This document shows, in pieces, positions 1 to 11,373 of a stretch of DNA of 64,000 nucleotides. Positions within the stretch are counted from its first letter, which is position 1, and the number at the start of each line of letters is the position of its first letter. Source of the DNA: Verrucomicrobiaceae bacterium (lineage in GTDB: Bacteria; Verrucomicrobiota; Verrucomicrobiia; Verrucomicrobiales; Akkermansiaceae); contig JAIXQS010000144.1 of the NCBI GenBank assembly GCA_027485615.1, forward strand, positions 62,001 through 126,000. Direction: 5' to 3'. The position numbers and the translations under genes were made by a program. The notes under the pieces are model-generated. The model saw only the letters and a list, made by a program, of their open reading frames with translations, did not search any database and was not told the DNA's origin.

Positions 1-41
1 GCGGTCGCCCTGTTTCCAGAGCTGGTTTTGTGCGAGTTGGA

Positions 42-673
42 TCACAGGCGGAGCATGGCGGATTTCACGGCGAATGTCGCTGCGGAAATATCGGGGGCGG
101 TGAGGAGGTGGGAAACGACCACGCAGCGACGCGCGCCAGAGGCGATGATTTCGGCGAGGTTTTCGGGCTTGATCCCGCCGATGCAGAACGCAGGAACCTT
201 GGATCCGACCTCGCGCTCCATTTCCGCGATGTCCCCGAGGCCGATCGCCGGGCGGCCGGCCTTTGTCGGTGTCGGGAACAAGGGGCCGAAGCCGATGTAA
301 TCAGCGCCGTCGGCGAGAGCTTGGCGGGCTTGCGCGAGGCTGTGGGTGGAGCGACCGATGATCATGTCGGCTCCAATTTTACTACGAACCTCGTAGATAG
401 CCCCGTCGTCCTGGCCAATGTGGACGCCGTCGGCACCGAGCTCCGCGGCGAGCTCCGGGTGGTCGTTGAGGATGAACGGGACGCCCGCCATCCTGCAAAG
501 CGGGATGATCTTCACGGCGACGCTGGAAACGGTTTCCAAGGGGATTCCCTTCGCACGGAGCTGAAGGATATCCACCCCTCCGGCGAGGAGGTCGGCCGCT
601 ACTTTTTCCATCGCATCTTCGGCGACGTATCCGAAATCAACGATCCCGTAGAGCCGGGCATCAGCGCGGATTT

Positions 674-677
<4 letters not shown>
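42..677 (-). CDS. thiE: Thiamine-phosphate synthase
   Basis: TIM-barrel sequence with ThiE motifs (QLRAKG, GQDDG, IIGRSTHS, GADYIGFGPLFPTPTK, CIGGI); start overlaps the accC stop. Confidence 0.93.
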
Positions 678-2026
<1,349 letters not shown>

Positions 2027-2080
2027 TTAGTGAGTTTGCTAGGTTTCAGTCTTCGGTTTTCAGGGAGGAAAACACACCCA

Positions 2081-2623
2081 TCACTTGATGCGGAAAAGGA
2101 CGTCGCCGTATTGCACGGGATTTCCGTCGGTGGCCACCAGCGCGCAGATCGTGCCGGAGCGCTCCGCCTTGATCTCGTTCATCACCTTCATCGCCTCGAT
2201 GATGCAGAGAGTCTGCCCTTCGGAAACGGCGGTGCCGACCTCCACGAAGTTCGGTGCGTCGGGGGCGGGCTTGCGGTAATAGGTGCCGACCATCGGTGAA
2301 GTGATATCCGCGCCGTCTGGGGCGGGTGTTGCCGCCACAGCCACAGGCGCAGCGGCCTGGAGTTGTGGCGCGGAGAAGGATTGCTGGGGAGAGGATGGCA
2401 TGCTGGCGTAAAGCGCACCCAGTTCCTCCATGTCAGGCCCTTTCTTCAGCTTCAGGTGAAAATCCTTTTTGGAGAGATCGAAATGGGTAAGCCCATGCTC
2501 GTTCATCAGTTCCACGATGCGACGGATTTCTTGCAGTTCCACGGGAGGTAAGTTTATGGTGTTTGTTGAATTGCAGGGATCATCGTGACCCCGACACTCG
2601 CCAAAGGTAGGAACCGACCTCAA
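2081..2623 (-). CDS. accB: Acetyl-CoA carboxylase biotin carboxyl carrier protein (true start probably internal, e.g. GTG near 2542)
   Basis: Biotinylation motif CIIEAMKVMNEI, located upstream of accC; N-terminal ELQEIRRIVELMNEHGLTHFDL is typical of BCCP. Confidence 0.93.
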   Translation of the reverse strand: MRSVPTFGECRGHDDPCNSTNTINLPPVELQEIRRIVELMNEHGLTHFDLSKKDFHLKLKKGPDMEELGALYASMPSSPQQSFSAPQLQAAAPVAVAATPAPDGADITSPMVGTYYRKPAPDAPNFVEVGTAVSEGQTLCIIEAMKVMNEIKAERSGTICALVATDGNPVQYGDVLFRIK

Positions 2624-2700
2624 AGCGCGTCAAGCATCATCCCGGCTCGCGGACTTTCTACGTCCTTGCCACGAGCCGGGTGGTCGTTGAATCTCGCTCC

Positions 2701-2970
2701 ATGCCGTCCTTGCCCGAAGCCGATCCCCGTTTCAATGAATTCATCCTGCTACAGGCCCAGAACGCGGGCATGTTCCTCGGCCAGATCCCGAACCCCACCA
2801 CCGGCGAGAACACCGTGAACCTCCGCGCCGCGAAATCGGTGATCGATTCCCTAGGCATGCTGCGCGTGAAAACGGCAGGCAACCTTACGGATACCGAGGC
2901 AAAGCTGCTCGAAATGGCTTTGAAAAACCTCCTTCCACTCTACAACACCGCCCTCGACGAATCCGAATAA
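2701..2970 (+). CDS. DUF1844-type small protein
   Basis: [44 protein letters not shown] matches DUF1844-type proteins. Confidence 0.75.
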   Translation: MPSLPEADPRFNEFILLQAQNAGMFLGQIPNPTTGENTVNLRAAKSVIDSLGMLRVKTAGNLTDTEAKLLEMALKNLLPLYNTALDESE

Positions 2971-2977
2971 CCCGCCC

Positions 2978-3799
2978 ATGAAAACCTTTGCACCTTTCCA
3001 GATCGCACACGTCCCCGTCGGCGGCCCCACCCCGTTTTTCATCCTCGGCCCCTGCGCGCTGGAGAGCGAGAAATTCGCCTGGGAGATGGCGCGCTCGCTC
3101 AAGGAGATCGCAGATCGCACCGGCATCCCCTTCGTTTTCAAGGCCTCCTTCGACAAGGCGAACCGGACATCGGTCGGCTCCTTCCGCGGCCCGGGCATCA
3201 AGGAGGGCTGCCGCATCCTCGGGGACATTTCCAAGGAGCTGAAATGCCCCGTCACCACCGACATCCACACGGCGGAGCAGGCGGAGATCGCCGCCGAGCA
3301 TATCGATCTCCTGCAGATCCCCGCGTTCCTCTGCCGCCAGACAGATCTGCTGGAAGCGGCGGCTAAAACCGGGCGTGTGGTGAACGTGAAAAAAGGCCAG
3401 TTCCTTGCGCCGCTCGATACCGTGAACATCGCGGAAAAAATGCGCTCCTTCGGATGCGAGCGTTTCCTCATCACCGAGCGCGGCACGACCTTCGGCTACA
3501 ACAACCTCGTGGTGGACATGCGCTCGCTTTACCTCATGCGGAAAGAAGGCATCCCGGTGATTTTCGACGCCACCCACTCGGTGCAACGCCCCGGCGGCCT
3601 CGGCGGATCGACGGGCGGCGACGGCGAACTGGCTCCCGTGCTCGCGCGCGCCGCGGTCGCGACAGGGATCGACGGGCTGTTCATGGAAGTCCACTCCGAC
3701 CCCGCGAACGCGCTTTCCGACGGCCCGAACCAGATCCCGCTTGAGTTCATCGAGGATCTGCTCATCAAGCTGCTGGCGATCCACCACGCCAGTCATTGA
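2978..3799 (+). CDS. kdsA: 3-deoxy-8-phosphooctulonate synthase
   Basis: [57 protein letters not shown]. Confidence 0.97.
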   Translation: MKTFAPFQIAHVPVGGPTPFFILGPCALESEKFAWEMARSLKEIADRTGIPFVFKASFDKANRTSVGSFRGPGIKEGCRILGDISKELKCPVTTDIHTAEQAEIAAEHIDLLQIPAFLCRQTDLLEAAAKTGRVVNVKKGQFLAPLDTVNIAEKMRSFGCERFLITERGTTFGYNNLVVDMRSLYLMRKEGIPVIFDATHSVQRPGGLGGSTGGDGELAPVLARAAVATGIDGLFMEVHSDPANALSDGPNQIPLEFIEDLLIKLLAIHHASH

Positions 3800-3919
3800 G
3801 GAATTTTGAACCGCAGATGAACAAAAAGATCTAGGTTCGAGCTGACGCTCGCGCTCCAGACCTCACATCCAACATCCTTCTTAATCTGCGTCCATCCCGT
3901 CCATCTGCGGTTGAATTCC
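3800..3919. repeat. Intergenic inverted-repeat element with 'ccgcagatg/catctgcgg' termini
   Basis: ggaattttgaaccgcagatgaa (3800-3821) is inverted at ccatctgcggttgaattcc (3901-3919). Confidence 0.7.
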
Positions 3920-3938
3920 CTTCTCTTTTGTAAACGCC

Positions 3939-4934
3939 ATGCACCTGAAATCACGCCTGCTGGAATGGATGGGCGGCGCGAAAGGCGATTTCGCGGAGCT
4001 TTCCCTGGAGGTGTTCTGGCACCAGTTCGCGGAAAACGCGGCCTACCGGAAGTACTGCGAGGCGCTCGGGAAAAATCCAGAGAACACCATCTCATGGCGC
4101 GAGATCCCGGCGCTGCCGACGGATGTCTTCAAGCTTCCCGGCGTGGCGCTGCGCGGCTTTCCGGAAGGCGAAATCACGGGCCATTTCCTGACCTCCGGCA
4201 CGACGACCGAGACAAAGGGGAAACATGAGTTCCGCGATCTGGGGTTGTATGAGGCTTCAGTGCTTGGCGCGTGGCAACTACTAGGTTTACCGGAGATCCG
4301 GCGGCCATGGTTTTTCTCACAACGCCCCGAGGACGCACCGCATTCCTCGCTGGTGCGGATGTTCGGAATTTTCGACAAAAACGGCGAGTGGCTGATCGAC
4401 TCCGATGGCAGGATCACGGTAGAGAAATTCGCCCCCAGCGGCCCGGCGGCGGTGCTCGGGACATCGCTGGCCCTGCTGCGGGCTTGCGATGAAATGGCTC
4501 CCGTCAGCCTGCCGGAAGGCTCGTGGATTTTCGAAACCGGCGGCGGCAAAGGGCTGCGGCAAAGTTTTGCGCCAGAGCAGGTGCGCGCCCGCCTCTCCGC
4601 TCATTTCGGCGTGCCGGAATCCCGCATCCTCAACGAATACGGAATGACTGAGCTGTTTTCCCAATTCTACAAATGGGGCGACGCGCAAACGCATACCGGC
4701 CCGCCATGGACGGCGGTGCGTATCGTGGACGTCCACACCGGCGAAGCGGCCTCATACGGCGAGATCGGATACCTGGAAATCATCGACCTCGCGAACCTAG
4801 ACACCGTCGCCGCGATCAGGACGCAGGATCTCGCCATCGCGGTGGGTGAGCGGGAATTCATCCTGCTCGGCCGTGATCCGGCAGCGTTGGCAAGGGGCTG
4901 CTCGCGGGGCGTGGAGGATGTGATGAAAGGGTAA
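3939..4934 (+). CDS. LuxE-like acyl-protein synthetase
   Basis: FLTSGTTTETKGKH, ILNEYGMTELFSQFY; ANL-like LuxE family features; LuxC-like gene downstream. Confidence 0.75.
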   Translation: MHLKSRLLEWMGGAKGDFAELSLEVFWHQFAENAAYRKYCEALGKNPENTISWREIPALPTDVFKLPGVALRGFPEGEITGHFLTSGTTTETKGKHEFRDLGLYEASVLGAWQLLGLPEIRRPWFFSQRPEDAPHSSLVRMFGIFDKNGEWLIDSDGRITVEKFAPSGPAAVLGTSLALLRACDEMAPVSLPEGSWIFETGGGKGLRQSFAPEQVRARLSAHFGVPESRILNEYGMTELFSQFYKWGDAQTHTGPPWTAVRIVDVHTGEAASYGEIGYLEIIDLANLDTVAAIRTQDLAIAVGEREFILLGRDPAALARGCSRGVEDVMKG

Positions 4935-4985
4935 AAAGTGGACTTGATTCCGCCGTGCAACCGTGCAATCGTGCAGCACGAAGCC

Positions 4986-5243
4986 ATGAACGTCACCCTG
5001 AAAATCCCCGACGACCTCTGCAAGGCCGCCCGTCATCTTGCCGTGGACGAGTCGAAATCCCTTTCCGCATGGACGGCGGAACTCATGCGCCGGGAGATCG
5101 AGGCGAGGGCGGCCAAATCGGAAAAACCGAAGACCTGGATGGATGCCTTCAGCGGTGACGAGAATGATCCGTATCTCGACAGGGATTTCCCCCTGGAAGA
5201 CCGGAAGACCATGAAGATCAGGGAGTTCAACTTTGAGGACTGA
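4986..5243 (+). CDS. Ribbon-helix-helix-like antitoxin (VapB-type)
   Basis: MNVTLKIPDDLCKAARHLAVDESKSLSAWTAELMRREIEA; immediately upstream of a PIN-domain gene. Confidence 0.7.
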   Translation: MNVTLKIPDDLCKAARHLAVDESKSLSAWTAELMRREIEARAAKSEKPKTWMDAFSGDENDPYLDRDFPLEDRKTMKIREFNFED

Positions 5244-5665
5244 TGCCGACACTTCTTGATACGGTGGCTCTTTCCGAACTCAGGAAAAAATCGAAGGCCG
5301 CGCCCTCCGTCATCGCGTGGCAGGCTTCGGAAGGCGGGTCGCCAGCCTACGTGAGCGTGATCACGATGAACGAGATTCGCTACGGCGCGAAAAAGGTCGC
5401 GTTCCGCGATCCCGGATTCGCGGCGAGGCTCGCGGATTGGTATCAGGAGATTCTTGTGGCAAAATCGATATATATCATTCTACCCGTCGATATTGAAGTC
5501 GCCCAGTTGGCCGCAGATTACCGCGCCGCACACGGAATGTCATTGAACGACTCGCTCATCGCAGCGACTGCAAATGTCCACGGCCTCACACTCGCCACGC
5601 GCAATACCGCCAATTTCGAGGCTGCGGGGATCGCGCTGTTCAACCCATGGGATTTCGGCAAATGA
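5243..5665 (+). CDS. PIN-domain toxin (VapC-type)
   Basis: LLDTVALSEL at N-terminus, MNEIRYGAKK, SLNDSLIAATANVHGLTLATRNTANFEAAGIALFNPW at C-terminus; PIN-domain toxin layout. Confidence 0.85.
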   Translation: MPTLLDTVALSELRKKSKAAPSVIAWQASEGGSPAYVSVITMNEIRYGAKKVAFRDPGFAARLADWYQEILVAKSIYIILPVDIEVAQLAADYRAAHGMSLNDSLIAATANVHGLTLATRNTANFEAAGIALFNPWDFGK

Positions 5666-6690
5666 AAAACCTCGCTCAGCGCATCGCCTTCCTCGTTTCC
5701 AGTCGGCAGACGCTGGAGAAATGGGTGGGCGCTTACGATGCCGATACCCTCGTAAAATGGCTGAACGCCGAGCTTGGTGATTCGCGGCGGCTGGAGACGT
5801 GGGTGGATGGATCGCGGGTGGAGGCGCGCGGCCCGGTGCTGCATGTCGTCAGCGGTAACACGCCGCACGCCGCGTTCCAATCCGTGTTCCGCGCGATGTT
5901 GGTCGGCTGCCGGAGTTGGGTGAAAGTGCCCTCGGCAGGCTTGCCGGAGTTCGAGGATTGGGCGGGCGGAATCGATGGGTTGGAAGTGCGCCGCGAGCTG
6001 CCTGAGGAATGGCGCGCGCCGGAGGTGGCGGTGGTGTACGGAGGCGCGGAAACAATGGCGTTCTTTCGCGGATGGCTTTCGTCGGAAACCCGGATTATCC
6101 CCCACGGCCCGAAGCTCAGCGCGGCCTTCGTGTTCGCGGAGCGCGAGGGATTGGCGGCGGATCTGGCGGCGGACATCCTTCGCTATGGCCAGCGCGGCTG
6201 CCTCTCGGTGCGCGCGGTTTACTTCCAAGGCGATGCCGAAAGCTTTTGCGAAAAACTCGCCGCGGCGATGGAATCGTATGATTCATTTCCGGTCGCCGAT
6301 CTCTCCGAAGCGGGAGGTGTCCGCAATGCCCGCGAGCTGACCCGTTTCCGCATCGCCAACGGAGCCGACGCATCCCTCCGCGATAGCCACGGCTCGGTGA
6401 ACTGGACGGTCGTCCGCGATGGCGAAGCCACCCTGCTCACTCCGGGCCCGGGCTGCGGGTTCGTGACGGTCATGCCCATGCCGGAGGAAATTTCAGAGGC
6501 GACCCTGGGCGCGGAAATCCGATTCCTCTCCACCGCCGTCGTTGAGCCGATCACGGAAGCGGCGCGGCTCGATGGAATCGCGCCGCCACGGATCTGCGGG
6601 GCGGGCAAGGCGCAGGATCCGGGGATTTTCTGGCACCCGGATGGGGAAATGCCGCTGGCCGGGCTTGTGCGTTGGCGCGATCTCGGTTGA
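5662..6690 (+). CDS. LuxC-like acyl-CoA reductase
   Basis: VSGNTPHAAFQSVFRAMLVGCRSWVKVPS, IIPHGPKLSAAFVF, LRYGQRGCLSVRAVYF (catalytic Cys region); ATGA overlap with the PIN gene. Confidence 0.75.
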   Translation: MKNLAQRIAFLVSSRQTLEKWVGAYDADTLVKWLNAELGDSRRLETWVDGSRVEARGPVLHVVSGNTPHAAFQSVFRAMLVGCRSWVKVPSAGLPEFEDWAGGIDGLEVRRELPEEWRAPEVAVVYGGAETMAFFRGWLSSETRIIPHGPKLSAAFVFAEREGLAADLAADILRYGQRGCLSVRAVYFQGDAESFCEKLAAAMESYDSFPVADLSEAGGVRNARELTRFRIANGADASLRDSHGSVNWTVVRDGEATLLTPGPGCGFVTVMPMPEEISEATLGAEIRFLSTAVVEPITEAARLDGIAPPRICGAGKAQDPGIFWHPDGEMPLAGLVRWRDLG

Positions 6691-6700
6691 TGCTCCTGCC

Positions 6701-6913
6701 ATGCCCGAAGCCGCCATCGAAACCACCGGAACCGTGCTCGAACGCAAGGGCGAGATCCTCTACCGCATCGAGTTGATGAACGGCAAGGTCGTGCTCGGCC
6801 ACCTTTCCAAAAAACTGACCGACGCGGGAACGGAGTTTCCCGATGGCGCGGCGGTGCAGCTCGAAATGACGCCGTACGATTTCGACCAGGCGCGCATCCT
6901 CGGCGGGGTCTGA
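6701..6913 (+). CDS. infA: Translation initiation factor IF-1-like S1/OB-fold protein
   Basis: TGTVLERKGEILYRIELMNGKVVLGHLSKKL...VQLEMTPYDFDQARIL aligns by eye with IF-1. Confidence 0.75.
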   Translation: MPEAAIETTGTVLERKGEILYRIELMNGKVVLGHLSKKLTDAGTEFPDGAAVQLEMTPYDFDQARILGGV

Positions 6914-6956
6914 AAATCTCCCGTTGCGCGCCCAAACTTCGCCGATATCCTTCGCC

Positions 6957-7943
6957 ATGACGATAAGCTGCCTTGGGGAAAATTGCCTCACAAAACGCTG
7001 GATGCGGCTCGCCCTGATTATCGGCGCGGCCTATCACATCCTTTTCGCGTTCTGGACGAACCTGTGGCCGTTCCACGGCTTCGACCTGCTCGTCATCCCG
7101 CGCCCCAACCACCCTATGCTTTGGCGCACGCTCGGCATCATCTCCGGCTTCCTCGGTTTCGCCCTTCTCCTCGCCGCTTCCGATCCAGTCCGCCATTGGC
7201 TCATCGTCCTCCTCGGCTTCGCGAAATCGGTGGCCGCCACGGTGATCGTCGCCTTCGCCGTTTCCGCCAACACCCTCCCCGCCGCATCGCTGTTTTTCCT
7301 GATTCTCGATGACATCGCCTGGATCATCCCCTACGGCGCCATCCTCTGGGCCGCGCTGCGCGCCCACGCCGGCATCCCGCCTTCCCGCAACACCCCCTAC
7401 TCAGTCGCTGAGGCCGCGACGATCTACCAGCTCTCCACCGGCGAGACTCTCACCGAGGCCTCCGCGAAACGTCCGCTCGTGCTCGTTTTCCTCCGCCATT
7501 TCGGCTGCACCTTCACCCGCCAGATCCTGCGCGGCCTGCAGGAACTGGAGCAGCAGGCGCAGCGCCACGGGGCGTCCCTCGTCCTCGTCCACATGCTGAA
7601 ATCCGGCGAGGAAATCGGCTACCTCGGCGAGAACTCCGACGTGCCACGCATCGCCGATCCGCGCTGCGAGCTCTACCGCGCTTTCGGCCTCGGGAAGGGC
7701 GGCTTCATCGAGCTCTTCGGCCCGCAGGTCTGGTGGCGCGGGTTCATCGCGGTTATGAAAGGCTGCGGCATCGGCCACCTCGCCGGCGACGGCCTCCAGA
7801 TGCCGGGAGCCTTCGTTTTCCAGGATGGAAAAATCACCTCCTCCCAGCCCGCCCACAGCGCCGCCGATCTGCCCGATCTGGCTTCGCTCTTCGACGACGC
7901 GCCCCCCGCTTCCGGCGCGATCCGGATCCCCCTCGCCAAATGA
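6957..7943 (+). CDS. Membrane-anchored peroxiredoxin-like/SelL-related redox protein
   Basis: N-terminal TM segments, then LVLVFLRHFGCTFTRQILRGLQELE and a thioredoxin-fold-like region. Confidence 0.6.
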   Translation: MTISCLGENCLTKRWMRLALIIGAAYHILFAFWTNLWPFHGFDLLVIPRPNHPMLWRTLGIISGFLGFALLLAASDPVRHWLIVLLGFAKSVAATVIVAFAVSANTLPAASLFFLILDDIAWIIPYGAILWAALRAHAGIPPSRNTPYSVAEAATIYQLSTGETLTEASAKRPLVLVFLRHFGCTFTRQILRGLQELEQQAQRHGASLVLVHMLKSGEEIGYLGENSDVPRIADPRCELYRAFGLGKGGFIELFGPQVWWRGFIAVMKGCGIGHLAGDGLQMPGAFVFQDGKITSSQPAHSAADLPDLASLFDDAPPASGAIRIPLAK

Positions 7944-8644
7944 CCTCACTCACCGGAAAAACCTTTCTCGTCACGGGCGCTTCGAGCGGAATCGGGGCGG
8001 CTTTGTGCGGGCAGCTGCTGGGGCATGGAGCGAACGTGCTGGGGGTCACGCGGCGGCCGGCGTTGTTGCATCCGGATGTTTCACCGATCGTGGCGGATCT
8101 CACCTCGCGCGAGGATGTTTCCGGTATCTTCACCCGGCTCGGGAAAATCGACGGGCTTGTGAACTGCGCGGGCGTCGCATACCTGTCCCGCATCATCGAT
8201 GGCAACCCACAGGACTGGGAGGAGATGTGGCGCGTGAACGTCCTCGCGCTGACGTTGTGCTGCCAGTTCTCGCTGAAACATTTCCCGAAAGCGGGGGGGC
8301 GCATCGTGAACGTTTCCTCGATGTCCGGCCACCGCGTGCCGCCTTCCGGCGGATTTTACGCGCCGACGAAATTCGCCGTCCGCGCGATCAGCGACGCGCT
8401 GCGCTCGGAGCTGAAGGCCGCGCGCTCGCCAATCCAGGTCGCCTGCGTCTCGCCGGGCTTCGTCGATACGCCGCTGCTCGACAACTATTTCCGAGGCCGT
8501 GAGGAAGCTCTCTCACAAACCCGCGCTGGGATGAAAATGCTCGAGCCGGAGGACGTCGCGCACTGCATCATGACGATCCTGACCGCTCCACCGCATGTCG
8601 AGATCGGCGATATCCTGCTGCGCTCCTCGGATCAGATGGCCTAG
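7940..8644 (+). CDS. Short-chain dehydrogenase/reductase
   Basis: GKTFLVTGASSGIGAALC, NCAGVAYL, NVSSMSGHRVPPSGGFYAPTKFAV (YxxxK); ATGA coupled to the preceding gene. Confidence 0.9.
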   Translation: MTSLTGKTFLVTGASSGIGAALCGQLLGHGANVLGVTRRPALLHPDVSPIVADLTSREDVSGIFTRLGKIDGLVNCAGVAYLSRIIDGNPQDWEEMWRVNVLALTLCCQFSLKHFPKAGGRIVNVSSMSGHRVPPSGGFYAPTKFAVRAISDALRSELKAARSPIQVACVSPGFVDTPLLDNYFRGREEALSQTRAGMKMLEPEDVAHCIMTILTAPPHVEIGDILLRSSDQMA

Positions 8645-9768
8645 GTTTTCCTCGACCTCATCCTGCCGAGCGGGGTCTCGATGTATTTCCAGGAAAGCAT
8701 CGTCAAGCCCCACGTGAGCGCGGCGGCGAGCGCGATCCGCACGATGATGAGCGGCGCGCTCTCGGCGTAAGGCCCCCACCACAGGAAGAACATGAGTTTC
8801 CCCAGGATGATGGGCGCGAGGTTGTGGTAGAGGTAGATGCCGTAGGAAAGCAGGCCCACTTTCTGGAGGAATTCGGTTTCCAGGAAGCGTCCGGCGAAGT
8901 TGTTCCAGCCCAGCGAGGCGGTCGCGATCACTCCGCACAGCCCCAGCGAAAGGATGGATCCAAAGAACGGCCCGATCCGGTTCGGTGGCAGGCCGAACCG
9001 CGGGCCGAACTCCAGCACCGCGTAAGCGCCGCAGCCGGCGATCATGAGTATTTTCCAGAACCTCGATGAAAGCGGGAAACCCCGGTGCACCGCCAGCGCC
9101 ATGAGTCCGCCGATACCGAAGAAATCGAACCAACCCCAGCTCAGCTTGTGCGGCCAGACGAAGGGCGGCATGAACAGGTGTTCGTAATACCGCGACAGCG
9201 GTGCGATCGCTGCGAAAAGGATCATAGCCGGGGCGAGGAATCGCTTCGGCACCAGCCAGACCAAGGCCGGCCAGAAAAGATAGAACTGCTGCTGGATCGC
9301 GATGGACCAGAAATGCGAGGTGCCGTGCGGCCATTCGCCGAGCAGGGCGATGTGGAAGTTGGTGAGGTAGAGGAGATACCAATGGATGTGGGGCCCGATC
9401 CGCGGCGCCAGGAAAACCAAGGCGACAGCCAAAGCCACATAATACGGCACCATGATGCGCAGACCACGCCGCCACTGGAAATCTTTCCACGCCCGCCAGC
9501 GCCAGCCCGATCCCAAGGCTTCCTGCTTGTCGCGCGTGCGCAGCAGGGAACCGGTGATGAGATATCCCGTGAGCACCAGGAAAAAGTAGAGCCCCACCTC
9601 GTAGGGCAGCCCGAGATTCCACGCCTCCGGCACCCAATGATCCCAGCAGATGCCCAGCATCGCGAGCGCACGCAGCCCGTCGAGCTGGATGGCGCGGTTT
9701 GTCGCGGGCACGGTCATGGCGAGGTTTTGGTGGGCGAAAAATCCGGGACAGCTAACAATCGCCGCCAT
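8641..9768 (-). CDS. Acyltransferase family membrane protein (OafA/YrhL-like)
   Basis: QLDGLRALAMLGICWDHW, multiple TM segments, SYGIYLYHN near C-terminus. Confidence 0.85.
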   Translation of the reverse strand: MAAIVSCPGFFAHQNLAMTVPATNRAIQLDGLRALAMLGICWDHWVPEAWNLGLPYEVGLYFFLVLTGYLITGSLLRTRDKQEALGSGWRWRAWKDFQWRRGLRIMVPYYVALAVALVFLAPRIGPHIHWYLLYLTNFHIALLGEWPHGTSHFWSIAIQQQFYLFWPALVWLVPKRFLAPAMILFAAIAPLSRYYEHLFMPPFVWPHKLSWGWFDFFGIGGLMALAVHRGFPLSSRFWKILMIAGCGAYAVLEFGPRFGLPPNRIGPFFGSILSLGLCGVIATASLGWNNFAGRFLETEFLQKVGLLSYGIYLYHNLAPIILGKLMFFLWWGPYAESAPLIIVRIALAAALTWGLTMLSWKYIETPLGRMRSRKT

Positions 9769-9775
9769 TGCCCTA

Positions 9776-9879
9776 GTCCGGGCGTTTCCCCGCTGTCAAT
9801 CACCGACGCCCCCGCGAAGTCGCAGGTTTCCTAAACTAAGGAGAAAACCTGCGATTTCGCGGGAAGTCGGCGCCCGGAC
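9776..9879. repeat. Nested inverted repeat/long hairpin
   Basis: Outer arms gtccgggcg (9776-9784)/cgcccggac (9871-9879); inner arms cccgcgaagtcgcaggttt (9811-9829)/aaacctgcgatttcgcggg (9845-9863), 18/19 complementary. Confidence 0.85.
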
Positions 9880-9881
9880 GC

Positions 9882-9915
9882 AAAAAGCGGACCAGCCCTT
9901 CCGGGCGGCCCGCTT
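9882..9915 (-). terminator. Rho-independent terminator for gap
   Basis: On the minus strand AAGCGGGCC...GGTCCGCTTTTTG, a 9-bp stem followed by a T-run, just downstream of the gap stop. Confidence 0.8.
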
Positions 9916-9931
9916 CGGGAAACGTTTCGGA

Positions 9932-11071
<1,140 letters not shown>

Positions 11072-11114
11072 CTACCCGTCAACCCCGCTGTCAGAAGGGT
11101 GGAAACAGGGTTCC

Positions 11115-11278
11115 CTACACTAGAAAGAGAACCGCGAAGGCGCTAAGTCGCGAAGTTTTCTCAGATTCCATTCATCTAAAACCATAAATTCTCATTGTAT
11201 TTGCTTCGCGTCTTAGCGCCTTCGCGGTTCAATCACTTATTTCTGACAAAGTTTGGTGACTGTGCTTCCCTAGTGTAG
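11115..11278. repeat. Intergenic inverted-repeat element with 'ccgcgaaggcgctaag' arms (MITE/REP-like)
   Basis: aaccgcgaaggcgctaagtcgcgaag (11130-11155) inverted at cttcgcgtcttagcgccttcgcggtt (11204-11229), 25/26; outer ctacactag (11115-11123)/ctagtgtag (11270-11278). Confidence 0.85.
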
Positions 11279-11373
11279 AAATCCTGAGAGCGGAAAAGGC
11301 CGGCTTTGCGGCCGGAAAGCATCGGAACTTGACCTTGCCATCATGCCCACCGCTCCACGAAACTCCGCCCGCA

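Noticed and set aside
3939-6690. Bioluminescence (lux) operon
   Set aside because: Only LuxE- and LuxC-like enzymes are present; no LuxA, LuxB or LuxD-like genes.
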